Positions 45,854 to 54,134 of a DNA stretch of 58,906 bases are shown piece by piece; the stretch's first letter is position 1; the number at the start of each line of letters is the position of its first letter. Position numbers and translations under genes: made by a program. The DNA is from UBA3537 sp038106885 (GTDB taxonomy: Bacteria; Bacteroidota; Bacteroidia; Flavobacteriales; Flavobacteriaceae), in NCBI GenBank assembly GCA_038106885.1, contig JAYNFX010000006.1, positions 1 through 58,906 on the forward strand, in the 5' to 3' direction. Under the pieces are notes generated by a model. That model worked only from the letters and a program-made list of their open reading frames with translations, was not told the origin of the DNA and did no database searches.

Positions 45854-46780
45854 ATGAAACAAAAAACAAAGGAACTAATTGATGCACTAGAAAAAAAATA
45901 TAGTGAACTAGATCAAGATAAAAATAATTATTTAGAAGGTTTACTTCATAGTAAAACTTTAAATTATTGGGATTACATTCAAACGGATGCTTTGCTCAAT
46001 CTACAAATCCAAAGAACAAATTTTCCCGACGAGATGGTTTTTATTGTATACCATCAAATAAATGAATTGATTTTTAAAATGATCTTATGGGAACTTGAGC
46101 AAATAGCTAAATCATCTGTCCTTGAAGTTGAATTTTTCACAGATAAACTCATGCGGATTAGCCGATATTTTGATATGTTAACATCTTCATTTAGTATAAT
46201 GAAAGATGGGATGGATGTTGAACAGTATAATAAGTTTAGACTTTCATTATCACCAGGGAGTGGATTCCAAAGTGCACAGTATAGAAAAATAGAATTCGCA
46301 TCAACGGAATTAATTAATTTAATAGATCACAGGTTTAGAAAAACTATAAACAGGGATACTCCTTTTGAAAATGCATTTGAACATTTATATTGGCAAGCTG
46401 CGGGTAAAGATTATAAAACTTCCAAGAAATCTATTTTACTTACAAATTTCGAAAAGCGTTATAAAGAAGAATTTATCACCTTTATGAAGGTATATAACAC
46501 TAAAAATCTATGGTCTCGGTATAAGGAACTTTCTAAAGAAGATCAAACTAATAAATCTCTTGTGCAAGCTATGAGACATTATGATTATACTGTAAATATA
46601 ACTTGGGTAATGGGGCACTACAATACAGCGAAACATTATATCTTATCATCGTCTGGGGGAGGCGAAGCAACTGGTGGTAGTCAGTGGCAAAAATATATGC
46701 ACCCAAAGCATCAAAAAAGAATATTTTTTCCTGAACTTTGGACCTCTGAAGAAATAGATAAATGGGGACATGAAGTTTAA
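45854..46780 (+). CDS. kynA: Tryptophan 2,3-dioxygenase family protein
   Basis: This enzyme is a heme dioxygenase turning tryptophan into N-formylkynurenine. The 308 residues contain the family motifs: NYWDYIQTDALLNLQ near the N-terminus, FRLSLSPGSGFQSAQYRKIE, a candidate heme-ligand region WVMGHYNTAKHYILSS, and GGEATGGSQWQKYMHPKHQK. It is cytoplasmic. The end overlaps the M23 peptidase start by 11 bases. No other kynurenine-pathway genes are seen here. Confidence 0.93.
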   Translation: MKQKTKELIDALEKKYSELDQDKNNYLEGLLHSKTLNYWDYIQTDALLNLQIQRTNFPDEMVFIVYHQINELIFKMILWELEQIAKSSVLEVEFFTDKLMRISRYFDMLTSSFSIMKDGMDVEQYNKFRLSLSPGSGFQSAQYRKIEFASTELINLIDHRFRKTINRDTPFENAFEHLYWQAAGKDYKTSKKSILLTNFEKRYKEEFITFMKVYNTKNLWSRYKELSKEDQTNKSLVQAMRHYDYTVNITWVMGHYNTAKHYILSSSGGGEATGGSQWQKYMHPKHQKRIFFPELWTSEEIDKWGHEV

Positions 46781-48032
46781 AATTAATTCTTCTTTTTTTA
46801 ATTTAAGATTTTTTCTTTTTGGATCTATCCTCTTTTTACTATTTATCATAGTCAAAAATTGTGTTTTTTCAGAAAATCAAAAGGACTTATCCAAAAAAAT
46901 AATTTACCCAGTAAATGAAAAATTTGGGTATAATTTCAATAATTTTAATGTAGTTTATGATACTGTAAAAAATGGAGATAGTTTTGGTAAAATATTAGAG
47001 AAGAATAATCTATTCTATCCAAGAATTCATCATATTAGTGAAGAAACTAAAAAAGTTTTTGATATTCGACAACTAAGAATTGGCAAGCCCTACATGTTAT
47101 TGTTCTCAAAAGATGAGGTAAAAAAAGAGCCATTAGCTTTTATTTATGAAAAAAATAAGATTGAATATCTAGTAGTTGAGTTTTGTGACTCAATAAAGGC
47201 ATATAAGGAAAGTAAGCCTGTTAACATTATTGAGAAAGAAGCTTACGGAACAATTGATAATAATTTATCGGAAACAATGGAAGCACAAGGTCTTCCAATA
47301 CAGTTAATTTATGATATGTCGGATGATATTTATGCATGGACAATTGATTTTTTCAGGCTCCAAAAAGGGGATAATTTTAAAGTAATATACAGAGAGCGAT
47401 TTGTAGATGACAGTATTTATGCTGGGATTGAAGCAATTGATGCAGCTTATTTCCAGCATAAAGGAGAGGAGATTTATGCATTTAACTATTTAACTCCAGA
47501 TTCAAAAAACAGTACTGATTATTATGATGATATGGGTAAAAGTCTTCAAAAGGCTTTTTTAAAAAGCCCAATTAAATTTAGCCGCATTTCCTCAAGATAT
47601 AATTTAAAAAGACGAATAAAGCTTTATGGAAATAGAGTAAGACCTCATAAAGGGACAGATTTTGCTGCTGCTATAGGCACACCAATTTTAGCTACAGCAA
47701 GCGGAACTGTAACAGAGTCTGCTAGAAAAGGGGGCAATGGTAATTATGTGAAAATTAGACACAATTCAACTTATTCAACACAATATTTACATATGAGCAA
47801 GCGTATGGTGAAAGTTGGTGATTATGTTAGTCAAGGAGATGTAATCGGCAAGGTTGGAATGACAGGAAATACAAGTGGACCACATGTATGTTATCGTTTT
47901 TGGAAAAATGGGCGACAGGTAGATCCATTTAGGCAAAAGTTACCTGATGCAAAAGCTCTTTCAAAAACCTATAAACCCGATTTTCTTAGCTATATTGCAC
48001 CTTTAAAAGAAAGATTAGATTTAATAAATTAA
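46770..48032 (+). CDS. M23-family peptidase with unusual HxC metal motif
   Basis: This is a 420-residue exported or membrane-anchored protein. One N-terminal helix (about 12-30) is followed by a region that appears LysM- or OapA-like and then an M23 domain. M23 enzymes cut peptide bridges in peptidoglycan. The metal-site motif is HKGTD (His293 and Asp297), a second His is in YLHMSK (His341), and the last motif is GPHVCYRFW with His372-Val-Cys374. The usual motif there is HxH, so the last zinc ligand is Cys instead of His. The start overlaps the tryptophan dioxygenase gene by 11 bases. pgi follows after 12 bases. Confidence 0.88.
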   Translation: MKFKINSSFFNLRFFLFGSILFLLFIIVKNCVFSENQKDLSKKIIYPVNEKFGYNFNNFNVVYDTVKNGDSFGKILEKNNLFYPRIHHISEETKKVFDIRQLRIGKPYMLLFSKDEVKKEPLAFIYEKNKIEYLVVEFCDSIKAYKESKPVNIIEKEAYGTIDNNLSETMEAQGLPIQLIYDMSDDIYAWTIDFFRLQKGDNFKVIYRERFVDDSIYAGIEAIDAAYFQHKGEEIYAFNYLTPDSKNSTDYYDDMGKSLQKAFLKSPIKFSRISSRYNLKRRIKLYGNRVRPHKGTDFAAAIGTPILATASGTVTESARKGGNGNYVKIRHNSTYSTQYLHMSKRMVKVGDYVSQGDVIGKVGMTGNTSGPHVCYRFWKNGRQVDPFRQKLPDAKALSKTYKPDFLSYIAPLKERLDLIN

Positions 48033-48044
48033 TTCATTAAATAA

Positions 48045-49664
48045 ATGAGCCTAGAATCAATAAATCCAACAAAAACTGTAGCATGGAAAAAGCTTGAATC
48101 CCATTTTGAATTAATTAAAGATCAACATATGAAAGATTGGTTTTCAATTAATTCAAAAAGAGCAACAGAAATGTCTATTAGTTGGGAAGATTTTTTTCTT
48201 GATTATTCTAAAAATAGAATTAACGAAGAAACCATTTCTTTGTTTCAAGATCTAGTTGATGAAATAAAACTTTCTGATGCAATTTCTAAATATTTTAATG
48301 GCGATAAAATAAACCAAACAGAAGGCAGGGCAGTTCTTCATACTGCATTAAGAGAAAAAAGTTCAACTGAGGTTAAGGTTAATGAACAAAATATTATCCC
48401 TGGAGTTTTTAAGGTAAAAGAAAAAATAAAAGATTTTTCTGGAAAGATAATTAGCGGTGAATTAAAGGGATTTACAGGTAAACCCTTTAGCGATGTTGTA
48501 AATATTGGTATTGGAGGTTCAGATCTTGGGCCAGCAATGGTTGTAGACTCTTTAACCTACTATAAAAATCATTTAAATATTCATTTTGTGAGCAATGTTG
48601 ATGGTGATCATGTAAATGAGGTTTTAAAAAAGCTTAACCCAGAAACAACACTTTTTATAATAGTTTCTAAAACATTTACGACCCAAGAAACCATATCTAA
48701 CGCAACCACAATTAAGAAATGGTTTTTACAATATGCATCTGAGCCTGATATCGCAAAGCAATTTGTTGCAGTATCTACAAATATTGAAAGTGTTAAGGCC
48801 TTCGGTATTGATTCAAAAAATATTTTTCCTATGTCGGATTGGGTTGGAGGGCGTTTTTCATTATGGAGTGCTGTAGGATTGAGTATCAGTCTAGCTGTAG
48901 GGTTTAAAAATTTCAATGATTTATTAAGCGGGGCTCATAAAATGGATGTGCATTTTAGAACTGAACCATTTAAAAAAAATATTCCAATGATACTGGCATT
49001 GATTAGTATTTGGTATAATAATTTTTTTAATGCTGAAAGTGAAGCTATAATTCCTTACACACAATACCTTAATCAGTTTGCTACATATTTGCAACAAGCT
49101 ATAATGGAAAGTAATGGTAAAAGTATAGACAGAAGTGGAAATAAAATCTCCTACCAAACTGGTAATATTATTTGGGGGGAACCGGGAACTAATTCTCAAC
49201 ATGCTTTTTTCCAACTAATTCACCAAGGCACTAAGTTAATTCCAGCAGATTTCATAGGTTTTATGAAATCTTTACACGGAGATATGGATCATCAAGATAA
49301 GTTAATGTCAAATTTCTTTGCCCAAACAGAGGCTTTATTAAATGGTAAAACTAAAGAAATTGTAAATGATGAGGGGACAGAACTAAAAATTGTTCCTTTT
49401 AAAGTTTTTGAAGGGAACCGTCCTACAAATACACTTTTAATAAAACAATTAAACCCTGAAAGTCTTGGGAAACTTATTGCAATGTATGAGCACAAGATAT
49501 TTGTGCAAGGAATTGTTTGGAACATATTTAGCTATGATCAATTTGGAGTTGAGCTAGGAAAGCAATTAGCAGGAAATATCCTTGAAGAGTTTTCAAGTAA
49601 TGGTTCTAAAAAACATGATGCATCAACAGCACAGCTAATAAAATTATATAAGAATAGTCGCTGA
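48045..49664 (+). CDS. pgi: Glucose-6-phosphate isomerase
   Basis: PGI interconverts glucose-6-phosphate and fructose-6-phosphate. The 539 residues are a normal length. The sugar-phosphate-binding motifs are clear: VNIGIGGSDLGPAM, VSKTFTTQETISNA, the signature GGRFSLWSAVGLS, and GEPGTNSQHAFFQLIHQGTK followed by the rest of the second signature. It is cytoplasmic. It is the last gene of the plus-strand run from hmgA; no terminator is visible in the 65 bases that follow. Confidence 0.97.
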   Translation: MSLESINPTKTVAWKKLESHFELIKDQHMKDWFSINSKRATEMSISWEDFFLDYSKNRINEETISLFQDLVDEIKLSDAISKYFNGDKINQTEGRAVLHTALREKSSTEVKVNEQNIIPGVFKVKEKIKDFSGKIISGELKGFTGKPFSDVVNIGIGGSDLGPAMVVDSLTYYKNHLNIHFVSNVDGDHVNEVLKKLNPETTLFIIVSKTFTTQETISNATTIKKWFLQYASEPDIAKQFVAVSTNIESVKAFGIDSKNIFPMSDWVGGRFSLWSAVGLSISLAVGFKNFNDLLSGAHKMDVHFRTEPFKKNIPMILALISIWYNNFFNAESEAIIPYTQYLNQFATYLQQAIMESNGKSIDRSGNKISYQTGNIIWGEPGTNSQHAFFQLIHQGTKLIPADFIGFMKSLHGDMDHQDKLMSNFFAQTEALLNGKTKEIVNDEGTELKIVPFKVFEGNRPTNTLLIKQLNPESLGKLIAMYEHKIFVQGIVWNIFSYDQFGVELGKQLAGNILEEFSSNGSKKHDASTAQLIKLYKNSR

Positions 49665-49699
49665 TTTTGTTTATTAATTAGTGTTCAATTTAAATCATG

Positions 49700-49707
49700 T
49701 AATTTTG
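49700..49707 (+). promoter_or_regulatory. Candidate -7 element (TAATTTTG)
   Basis: It matches TAnnTTTG, 22 bases before the ATG of the small membrane protein after pgi. Confidence 0.4.
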
Positions 49708-49729
49708 TATAAATAAATTAAAATATAAA

Positions 49730-50170
49730 ATGATTAAAACATTTCATTCTTACTGGGCTTATTTAGTTTTGATAGTTCTTGCTTTTGCAGTATTAAAAGC
49801 TTTTTTTGGTTTTCTTTCAAAGAAGGAGTATACTCCAAAAATGTTTCAACTAGCGCTACTCACTCTTATTGTAACTCATATTCAATTTTTAATTGCAATT
49901 GTATTATACTTTACCTCTAGCAGGTTTTCACTTTGGGCAGATGTTGGGATTTCAGAGGTAATGAAAACATCTGTTCACCGTTTATATTTAGTTGAACATC
50001 CATTTGTAAACATATTGGCGATAGCAATAATAACAATTGGATATTCAAAGCACAAACGAAAAAGATTATCAAACTCAAAATTTAAAACCCTATCGATTAG
50101 CTATCTAATAGCTTTTGTATTGATTCTTTCAAGAATACCTTGGGATGTTTGGCCAGAAATTTTTAGTTAA
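49730..50170 (+). CDS. Conserved small membrane protein, function unknown
   Basis: The 146 residues have four hydrophobic helices, at about 9-28, 43-62, 85-105 and 120-140. The N-terminus MIKTFHSYWAYLVLIVLAF carries a His in the first segment, and HRLYLVEHPFVNILAI carries two more in the third. Histidines at helix ends could bind heme, but nothing proves it. I do not assign a family. Its last 8 bases overlap the last bases of the convergent nuclease/phosphatase gene. Confidence 0.75.
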   Translation: MIKTFHSYWAYLVLIVLAFAVLKAFFGFLSKKEYTPKMFQLALLTLIVTHIQFLIAIVLYFTSSRFSLWADVGISEVMKTSVHRLYLVEHPFVNILAIAIITIGYSKHKRKRLSNSKFKTLSISYLIAFVLILSRIPWDVWPEIFS

Positions 50171-51236
50171 TTTCCTTGATTAAATGAACATATACGGGGA
50201 AATGATCGCTGTACCCATTGGTAAAACCTCCCCACGAAAAACTTCTAAATGGATACCCCTTATATTGTCCTTTTTTAGTAATTAAGAATTGTTCATTAAA
50301 AATTCCTGCTTTATAAAATCTAAATGACGAATAATCATTTTCTAGAAGGGATTTTGAAACAATTATTTGATCAAAAAGACTCCAGGCATCTCTATATGCA
50401 TTAGAGCCAAGCCCTTTCTTAAAAAATGATTCCATAGGATTAAAAAGGCCTTTATAACCAACCTTGGATTTATCTCCTTTTGTTTTTAAGAATTTTTTTA
50501 AGCTTGAATTGGTTGGATTATCATTGAGGTCACCCATTACAAATATTTTATAATTTGGATTTATTTTTTGCAATGAATCAATCAAGTTTCTGTTCAATGC
50601 AGCAGCTGCTTCTCTTTTTGAACGGCTTCTTGCTTCACCACCACTTCTTGACGGCCAATGATTAACAAGCACATGAATTAAATCATCTTCAAGATAACCA
50701 CTAACTAACAGTACATCTCTAGTGTAGTCGCGTCGACCTGAGCTACTTCTAGTTAGTTTAAGTTCATGGGAACTTGTTTTAGTGGGTTGAAATAATGCTT
50801 TTTGATAAATTAATGCAACATCAATTCCTCTTTCATCAGGTGAGTCGTAATGCACTATTCCATAATTTTTAGATTTTAGCGAAGGATCATTAATTAAGTC
50901 TTCTATAACTTTTTTATTTTCAACTTCAGAAATACCAACAATGACTGGAGCATTTTTTGAAGTTTTCGAACCTATTTTGGAAATTGCATTAGCCATGTTT
51001 ACAACCTTTTTTTTATAAATTTCATCACGTCCAGATTTTAACTCCATCATAGGGCTTGCCTCATCATTTTTGTTTGGATCATTAATTGTATCAAATAAAT
51101 TTTCAACGTTGTAAAACGCTATAGTATGAACTTTGAATTTACGTTTTGTTTGGCCATCAACATTTGAAAACAAAAACATCATAAAAAAAACAAGAAATCG
51201 TGAAGTAAACCTGCAGAAAATTGTACTGTTGAACAT
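50163..51236 (-). CDS. Secreted endonuclease/exonuclease/phosphatase (EEP) family protein
   Basis: This 357-residue protein has a signal peptide (about 1-29, ending near VDG) and an EEP fold. Catalytic blocks in order are FYNVENLFDT (metal-binding Asn and nearby residues), GISEVENKKV (Glu), VNHWPSRSGGE (His), VMGDLNDNPTNS (Asp and Asn) and GYSDHFPVYVH (Asp-His). EEP enzymes cut phosphodiester bonds in nucleic acids or remove phosphate from lipids and sugars. The sequence does not settle the substrate. It is divergent from the TonB receptor, 105 bases apart. It may act outside the inner membrane on material later taken up by that receptor. Confidence 0.88.
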   Translation of the reverse strand: MFNSTIFCRFTSRFLVFFMMFLFSNVDGQTKRKFKVHTIAFYNVENLFDTINDPNKNDEASPMMELKSGRDEIYKKKVVNMANAISKIGSKTSKNAPVIVGISEVENKKVIEDLINDPSLKSKNYGIVHYDSPDERGIDVALIYQKALFQPTKTSSHELKLTRSSSGRRDYTRDVLLVSGYLEDDLIHVLVNHWPSRSGGEARSRSKREAAAALNRNLIDSLQKINPNYKIFVMGDLNDNPTNSSLKKFLKTKGDKSKVGYKGLFNPMESFFKKGLGSNAYRDAWSLFDQIIVSKSLLENDYSSFRFYKAGIFNEQFLITKKGQYKGYPFRSFSWGGFTNGYSDHFPVYVHLIKEIN

Positions 51237-51264
51237 ACTATAATGTTATAATTAATTTACAAGC

Positions 51265-51272
51265 CAAAAGTA
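51265..51272 (-). promoter_or_regulatory. Candidate -7 element (TACTTTTG on minus strand) for the EEP gene
   Basis: The plus strand reads CAAAAGTA. Its complement matches TAnnTTTG, 28 bases before the minus-strand ATG. Confidence 0.45.
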
Positions 51273-51294
51273 TAAATTTTAAAAATAAGAAACG

Positions 51295-51302
51295 TATTTT
51301 TG
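51295..51302 (+). promoter_or_regulatory. Candidate -7 element (TATTTTTG) for the TonB receptor
   Basis: It matches TAnnTTTG, 39 bases before the ATG. Together with the minus-strand element at 51265-51272 it forms a divergent promoter pair in a 105-base gap. Confidence 0.45.
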
Positions 51303-51341
51303 TTAAACATATCTATGTACGCCAAACAAAATTAATCACAA

Positions 51342-54098
51342 ATGAAAAATTATATTTTAAGCCTAATGTTAATCTGTTTTTCAACAATCTCTGGGTTTGC
51401 TCAGCAAACAACAGTTCAGGGCGTTGTAAAAGATTCGCAGACTTTGGAGCCTATGTCTGAAGTCATGGTTGAAATTGAAGGTTCAATTCTATCTACAATG
51501 ACTAATCAGCAGGGAGAATTTAGCTTTTCTGCGGATGTTCCTGATGGAAATCAAACATTAATTCTTACTAAAACTAATTACTTAAATATGTATTATCCAA
51601 TAGTTATTACTAGTGGAGAATTAGTGAATATAGGTGAATTATTTTTAGAATTAGATAATGAAAATGATGAATTATTTACAATCACTCTTTCAGATGATGA
51701 ATTAAATGATGATACAAGTGGTGCTGATAATATTTCCGGATTACTTTCCGCTTCGCAAGATATATTTCAACGTGCTGCTGCATTTGAATTTAGTCCTTCA
51801 TTTTTTAGATTAAGAGGGCTTAACACAGATAATGGAACTGTTTTAATGAATGGTATTGAAATGAACAAAATTTTTGACGGTAGACCTCAATGGAGTAATT
51901 GGGGAGGTATGAATGATGTTTTAAGAAGTCAAGAATTGAGTAATGGACTCGCGCCATCACCTTACAATTTTGGAGGTCTTTTGGGTTCAACCAATATTAA
52001 TCTAAGAGCTTCCAATTATAGGTCTGGGGGTAGAATCACTTATTCTTCATCAAACAGAAGTTATACCAATCGACTTATGGCGACTTATGCTTCTGGCATG
52101 CTAGATGGCGGATGGGCTTATGCTTTCACTCTAGGAAGAAGATGGGGTGATGAAGGGTTTCAAGATGGTACTTTCTATGATGCAAATTCATTTTTTGTTT
52201 CTGTTGAAAAGAAACTGAATGATAAGCATAGTTTAAATTTAGTTGGATTTTACACTCCAAATAGAAGAGGGAAATCCTCTCCAAATACACAAGAAGTGTT
52301 TGATTTAAAAGGAATTACATACAATGAATATTGGGGATGGCATGACGGTGAAAAAAGAAATTCAAGAATAAGGAGAATTGCTGAACCTGTTATTATGCTC
52401 AACCACTATTGGGATATTTCTGATAAGACAAGTGTCAATACAAATGTTGCTTATCAATTTGGAGAACTAGGTAACAGCCGTTTAGATTATGCTGGTGGAG
52501 CTAACCCAAGTCCAGCGTATTATCAAGGTCTACCAAGTTATTTTTTAGCAGACGATGATGGTCCGGATTTTAGCGGAGCATACATTGCTCAACAGTCTTT
52601 CCAAAATGGAGGGCAGGTTGATTGGGATCGAATTTATGATTCTAATCTAACAAATAACATTAATGGAGATTATGCAGCTTATGTTCTTTATGAAGACAGA
52701 AGTGACGACAAACAATTTACTGCAAATACAATATTAGAATCTTCTTTAAATGATAATTTAACTTTAAATGCTGCTATAAATTATAAACGCCTAAAGTCTC
52801 GTAATTTTGCTGAGATTATAGACATGTTGGGAAGCAACACAGGTTATCTAAATGTAGATTCTTTCGATCAAGTCCAGTTTGATTTACAAAATCCTGATCT
52901 AGTAGTTGGTGAAGGAGACATTTTTAGATATAATTATAATATTGAAGCCAATGTCTTAAGTGGATTTGCACAAGCTCAATTTAAATATAACAAAGTTGAT
53001 TTTTTCTTAGCCGGAAGCTACACTGCAACAGAGTATCAACGAGAAGGTTTATATCAAACAGAGACTTACGCTAATAATTCTTTTGGGAAAGGAAGAAAAC
53101 TTTCATTCGGTGGCATAGGTGCAAAAGGAGGATTTACGTATAAGTTTTCAGGGAAGCACATCTTTAATATTAACGCAGGATATATAACAAAGGCGCCTTC
53201 AATTAGAAATACTTATACGAATTCCAGAGAAAATCACGCTATTGTTGGAGATATTACTGGAATTGATATTACAGAAGAGAAAATAACCTCTTTTGATGTA
53301 AATTATATTTTTAGATCATCAAGCGTTAAGGCCAGATTAACTGGTTACTACACTCAAATGCAAGATGCAAACGAAATTTCATTTTATTTTGCGGACGGAA
53401 TTAGCGGAGTTGATCAAGGGACTGCTTTTGTACAAGAAATCCTACAGGGTATTGATAAAAGTCACATGGGGATAGAATTTGGGATGGAAGCTCAGGTCAC
53501 TCCTACTATAAAATTAACAGGAGTTGCTTCAATTGGACAATTCACATATGACAATAATCCAAACTTAGTACTTACTTCAAGTGATTTTGTTGAGGGGCTT
53601 AATTTTGGTGAATCTAATCTTAAAGATTATAGAATTGCTGCTGGTCCGCAACAAGCAGCTTCAATTGGTTTTGAATACAGAGATCCCAACTATTGGTGGT
53701 TTGGTACTACTGCAAATTTCTTTTCAAATACTTACATTGATGTGTCTCCTTTAACAAGAACTCAGAATTTTTATTTAGATACTGATGGCTTACCTTTTAA
53801 TAACTATGAACCTGAACTTGCTAGAGAGCTTTTAAGACAAGAACGTTTTGATGATTATATGGTTATAAATGCAATTGGAGGAAAGTCATGGAAAATAGGC
53901 GATAAATACATTAGTTTATTTGTTAGCTTGAATAATATATTTGATCAAAAATTTAAATCTGGTGGATTTGAGCAAGGGCGAAGTGCTAATTACCAATCCT
54001 TACAAGAAGATTCTCAAAATCCAAAACGTGTTTTTGGACCTAAATATTGGTATGGAAGAGGTCCAACTTACTTTTTAAACCTTAACTATAGATTTTAA
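51342..54098 (+). CDS. TonB-dependent outer-membrane receptor with carboxypeptidase-regulatory-like domain
   Basis: This is a 918-residue outer-membrane receptor. The signal peptide (about 1-20, ending in FAQ) is followed by a CarboxypepD_reg-like domain (about 24-105, VQGVVKDSQTLEPMSEVMVE). The plug follows (about 110-230, FRLRGLNTDNGTVLMNGIE), then a barrel of about 690 residues ending in PTYFLNLNYRF, a normal barrel end. No TonB box can be read with certainty. The substrate is unknown. The gene is followed 36 bases later by a DUF5689 lipoprotein and is divergent from the secreted EEP enzyme, which suggests an import unit for a substrate released by that enzyme. No SusD-like gene is present. 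Confidence 0.92.
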   Translation: MKNYILSLMLICFSTISGFAQQTTVQGVVKDSQTLEPMSEVMVEIEGSILSTMTNQQGEFSFSADVPDGNQTLILTKTNYLNMYYPIVITSGELVNIGELFLELDNENDELFTITLSDDELNDDTSGADNISGLLSASQDIFQRAAAFEFSPSFFRLRGLNTDNGTVLMNGIEMNKIFDGRPQWSNWGGMNDVLRSQELSNGLAPSPYNFGGLLGSTNINLRASNYRSGGRITYSSSNRSYTNRLMATYASGMLDGGWAYAFTLGRRWGDEGFQDGTFYDANSFFVSVEKKLNDKHSLNLVGFYTPNRRGKSSPNTQEVFDLKGITYNEYWGWHDGEKRNSRIRRIAEPVIMLNHYWDISDKTSVNTNVAYQFGELGNSRLDYAGGANPSPAYYQGLPSYFLADDDGPDFSGAYIAQQSFQNGGQVDWDRIYDSNLTNNINGDYAAYVLYEDRSDDKQFTANTILESSLNDNLTLNAAINYKRLKSRNFAEIIDMLGSNTGYLNVDSFDQVQFDLQNPDLVVGEGDIFRYNYNIEANVLSGFAQAQFKYNKVDFFLAGSYTATEYQREGLYQTETYANNSFGKGRKLSFGGIGAKGGFTYKFSGKHIFNINAGYITKAPSIRNTYTNSRENHAIVGDITGIDITEEKITSFDVNYIFRSSSVKARLTGYYTQMQDANEISFYFADGISGVDQGTAFVQEILQGIDKSHMGIEFGMEAQVTPTIKLTGVASIGQFTYDNNPNLVLTSSDFVEGLNFGESNLKDYRIAAGPQQAASIGFEYRDPNYWWFGTTANFFSNTYIDVSPLTRTQNFYLDTDGLPFNNYEPELARELLRQERFDDYMVINAIGGKSWKIGDKYISLFVSLNNIFDQKFKSGGFEQGRSANYQSLQEDSQNPKRVFGPKYWYGRGPTYFLNLNYRF

Positions 54099-54134
54099 AA
54101 AAAACTTTATAAAATGAATATTAATTTTGAAATA

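Noticed and set aside
48608..49525. Three antisense open frames across pgi
   Set aside because: The plus frame encodes an intact glucose-6-phosphate isomerase; the reverse frames show no motifs and are by-products of codon use.
54114..54134. Upstream ATG for the DUF5689 lipoprotein
   Set aside because: It adds seven residues in front of a standard lipoprotein signal; the second ATG is better.
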